Below are positions 5,703 to 7,178 of a stretch of 7,178 nucleotides of DNA, one piece after another (position 1 is the stretch's first letter; each line of letters starts with the position of its first letter). A program made the translations under genes and the position numbers. The stretch is from UBA668 sp039796575 (GTDB taxonomy: Bacteria > Actinomycetota > Acidimicrobiia > Acidimicrobiales > Ilumatobacteraceae). The stretch lies in NCBI GenBank assembly GCA_039796575.1, contig JBDKJP010000047.1, forward strand, positions 1 to 7,178, in the 5' to 3' direction. The notes beneath the pieces are model-generated. The model worked only from the letters and a program-made list of their open reading frames with translations, searched no databases and had not been told where the DNA came from.

Positions 5703-6722
5703 ATGCGAGTAGGTGTCGTCGGAGCAACAGGTCAGGTCGGTGCGGTCATGCGCGCCATTCTCGAAGAGCGGAACTTCCCGGTCGACGAGATCAGGTTCTT
5801 CGCGTCGGCGCGCAGCGCCGGCACCACGCTGCCGTGGAAGGGCACCGAGATCACCGTGGAGGACGCGGCGATCGCCGATCCCAGCGGCCTCGACGTCGCG
5901 CTGTTCTCCTCCGGTGCCACCAGCTCGAAGGAGCTCGCGCCGAAGTTCGCCGCCGCCGGTGTCACCGTGGTCGACAACTCGTCGGCGTGGCGCATGCACC
6001 CCGACGTGCCGCTCGTGGTGAGCGAGGTGAACCCGCAGGAGGTGCACAACGCGCGCATCGGCATCATCGCGAATCCGAACTGCACCACCATGGCGGCCAT
6101 GCCGGTGTTGAAGCCGTTGCACGACGAGGCCGGTCTGGTGCGGCTCATCGCCAGCACCTACCAGGCGGTCAGCGGCGGCGGCCTCGCCGGCGTCGACGAG
6201 CTCGACAAGCAGGCCCGCGAAGTGGTCGACCGGGCGCGTGAGCTCACCCACGACGGTGAGGCCGTGTCGTTCCCCACGCCCACCAAGTTCGCCAAGCACA
6301 TCGCGTTCAACGTGCTGCCCTACGCCGGCAAGTACGTCGACGACGGCTCGCTCGAGACCGATGAGGAGCAGAAGCTGCGCAACGAGAGCCGCAAGATCCT
6401 CGACATCCCGGGTCTCCTCGTCAGCGGCACCTGCGTCCGCGTGCCGGTGTTCACCGGTCACTCGATCAGCATCAACGCCGAGTTCTCCAACGCCATCAGC
6501 GTGGCCCGCGCCACCGAGCTGCTGGCCGCGGCGCCGGGCGTCGAGCTGATGGACGTGCCCACCCCGCTCGAGGCCGCCGGCAAGGACCCCAGCTACGTCG
6601 GTCGCATCCGCCAGGACCTCAGCGTCGACGGCGGGCGCGGCCTGGTGCTGTTCCTCAGCAACGACAACCTGCGCAAGGGTGCGGCGCTCAACGCCGTGCA
6701 GATCGCCGAACTGCTCGTCTGA
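5703..6722 (+). CDS. asd: Aspartate-semialdehyde dehydrogenase
   Basis: Asd reduces 4-phospho-L-aspartate with NADPH to L-aspartate-4-semialdehyde and phosphate, the step after aspartate kinase and the branch point to diaminopimelate/lysine and homoserine. The 339-residue protein has the usual family length. Its N-terminal Rossmann motif is GVVGATGQVG (4-13). The catalytic cysteine is C127 in NPNCTT, with the active-site YQAVSGGG (Q154) and the catalytic histidine H253 in VPVFTGHS; R246 lies on the same segment. The NADP-binding C-terminal part contains LFLSNDNLRKGAALNAVQIAE (318-336, approximately). All key residues are present, so it should be active. It starts 79 bases after the methyltransferase and has its own promoter-like TAGCCT box. 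It is followed after only 2 bases by the MazG-like gene, so it probably heads an operon with the two downstream genes. Confidence 0.97.
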   Translation: MRVGVVGATGQVGAVMRAILEERNFPVDEIRFFASARSAGTTLPWKGTEITVEDAAIADPSGLDVALFSSGATSSKELAPKFAAAGVTVVDNSSAWRMHPDVPLVVSEVNPQEVHNARIGIIANPNCTTMAAMPVLKPLHDEAGLVRLIASTYQAVSGGGLAGVDELDKQAREVVDRARELTHDGEAVSFPTPTKFAKHIAFNVLPYAGKYVDDGSLETDEEQKLRNESRKILDIPGLLVSGTCVRVPVFTGHSISINAEFSNAISVARATELLAAAPGVELMDVPTPLEAAGKDPSYVGRIRQDLSVDGGRGLVLFLSNDNLRKGAALNAVQIAELLV

Positions 6723-6724
6723 TC

Positions 6725-7006
6725 GTGGACCTCCGCGAACTGCAGGACGCCATCGAGCGCACGTTCGGCGACCGCGATCGCGGTCGTGGCGTGCCGGCCT
6801 CCGTGGCGTGGCTGGCGGAGGAAGTGGGCGAGCTCGCCCAGGCCGTCCGGAAGGGCAGCCGCGACCAGCAGCTGCACGAGTTCGGCGACGTGGTGGCCTG
6901 GGTGGCCACGCTCGCGAACCAGATGGGCATCGACCTCACCGAGGCCGTCGACCGGTACCGCGACGGCTGCCCGCGCTGCGGCGCCATCCCCTGCAGCTGC
7001 GCATGA
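6725..7006 (+). CDS. MazG-like nucleotide pyrophosphohydrolase with a cysteine-rich tail
   Basis: This is a small, probably all-alpha cytosolic protein of 93 residues. The MazG-type metal-binding signature is visible as EEVGE (32-36) on one helix and EFGD (52-55) on the next (E32, E33, E36, E52, D55). Family members hydrolyse nucleoside triphosphates, usually non-canonical or excess ones, to monophosphate and pyrophosphate, acting as dimers or tetramers. The end of the chain carries four cysteines in CPRCGAIPCSC (82-92), which could bind zinc or another metal and is not part of the basic MazG fold. The GTG start lies 2 bases after the asd stop and has no Shine-Dalgarno, so translation is probably coupled to asd. 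The stop overlaps the next gene in ATGA. The substrate cannot be predicted; it is a single-domain relative and not full-length two-domain MazG. Confidence 0.85.
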   Translation: MDLRELQDAIERTFGDRDRGRGVPASVAWLAEEVGELAQAVRKGSRDQQLHEFGDVVAWVATLANQMGIDLTEAVDRYRDGCPRCGAIPCSCA

Positions 7007-7178
7007 CCGACCGGCTCGCCGCCGGTGAGTTCGGGGTGTGGCTCGGCGAGCTGGCGGCGGCGTTGCGTGGCGAGGGCGAGACCGACGTGGCGTGCGGCGA
7101 GTGCACCGCGTGCTGTCGCTCCGGCCAGTTCATCCACTTCGATCCCGACGAGCGCGACGCCATGGCGCACATCCCGTC
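7003..7178 (+). CDS. YkgJ-type cysteine-cluster protein, N-terminal part (runs off the window)
   Basis: The ATG at 7003 overlaps the preceding stop (ATGA), and the frame stays open for 58 full codons to the window edge. Residues 31-38 read CGECTACC, a CxxCxxCC motif, followed by RSGQFIHFDPDERDAM. This matches the start of the YkgJ/UPF0153 family of metal- or Fe-S-binding proteins, in which further cysteines follow in the part not seen here. The first 30 residues form an acidic, helix-like lead (GVWLGELAAALRGEGE). The molecular role of the family is poorly defined; an iron-sulphur or zinc site is usually assumed. The overlap suggests translational coupling to the MazG-like gene, itself a protein with clustered cysteines. 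The gene is partial only because the window ends. Confidence 0.75.
   Translation, partial: MTDRLAAGEFGVWLGELAAALRGEGETDVACGECTACCRSGQFIHFDPDERDAMAHIP

Noticed and set aside
4637..6461. Long minus-strand frames opposite the methyltransferase and asd (4637-5704 and 5658-6461)
   Set aside because: They are antisense to genes with intact catalytic motifs, have no promoter-like or start signals, and their translations resemble other shadow frames.
1..7178. Mobile element, phage, CRISPR, toxin-antitoxin or defence island
   Set aside because: No transposase, integrase, direct or terminal repeats, spacer array or tRNA was found. Base composition looks even across the window and the genes are mainly core metabolism. 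The MazG-like gene could recall toxin-antitoxin or defence loci, but its neighbours are asd and a cysteine-cluster gene, with no mazEF or relA.

Overview
The window is high-GC DNA, dense with genes, and reads as an ordinary chromosomal segment of an actinobacterium. Four things point this way: strong G/C bias at third codon positions, frequent GTG starts, start codons placed 6-9 bases after a TANNNT box (leaderless-type initiation), and a secreted protein built of 'VDTR ... VDxxGYF' modules. The combination, including the asd-MazG-like-cysteine-cluster order, would fit Acidimicrobiia (Ilumatobacter-like), but that placement is inference only.

Layout from left to right. Bases 1-456 hold the 3' end of a repeat-module surface or secreted protein on the + strand. 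A 38-base gap carries a TAGCCT box, followed by nadE (495-2210, +), a glutamine-dependent NAD+ synthetase. nadE converges on an MFS transporter (2231-3457, -) across a 20-base gap that holds a small GC hairpin. The transporter is divergent from lysC (3490-4740, +), an aspartate kinase that carries an internal Shine-Dalgarno and in-frame ATG (4228) predicted to make a separate ACT-domain beta subunit. A 58-base gap with an 8-bp inverted repeat leads to a class I SAM-dependent methyltransferase (4799-5623, +). A 79-base gap with another TAGCCT box leads to asd (5703-6722, +), aspartate-semialdehyde dehydrogenase. A MazG-like NTP pyrophosphohydrolase (6725-7006, +) starts 2 bases after asd. A CxxCxxCC cysteine-cluster (YkgJ-type) protein starts at 7003 in an ATGA overlap and runs off the right edge.

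Functionally, LysC and Asd catalyse the first two steps of the aspartate pathway (to lysine/diaminopimelate, threonine and methionine). Both have the same TAGCCTTT promoter-like sequence next to the start codon, so they are probably expressed in parallel even though the methyltransferase sits between them. NadE makes NAD+; no direct functional link to the amino-acid genes is visible. The MazG-like and YkgJ-type genes look translationally coupled to asd or to each other.

I see no mobile element, CRISPR array, RNA gene, phage gene or defence system here. The most interesting signals are small: the reused TAGCCT leaderless promoter, the internal lysC start, and the asd-MazG-cysteine-cluster arrangement.
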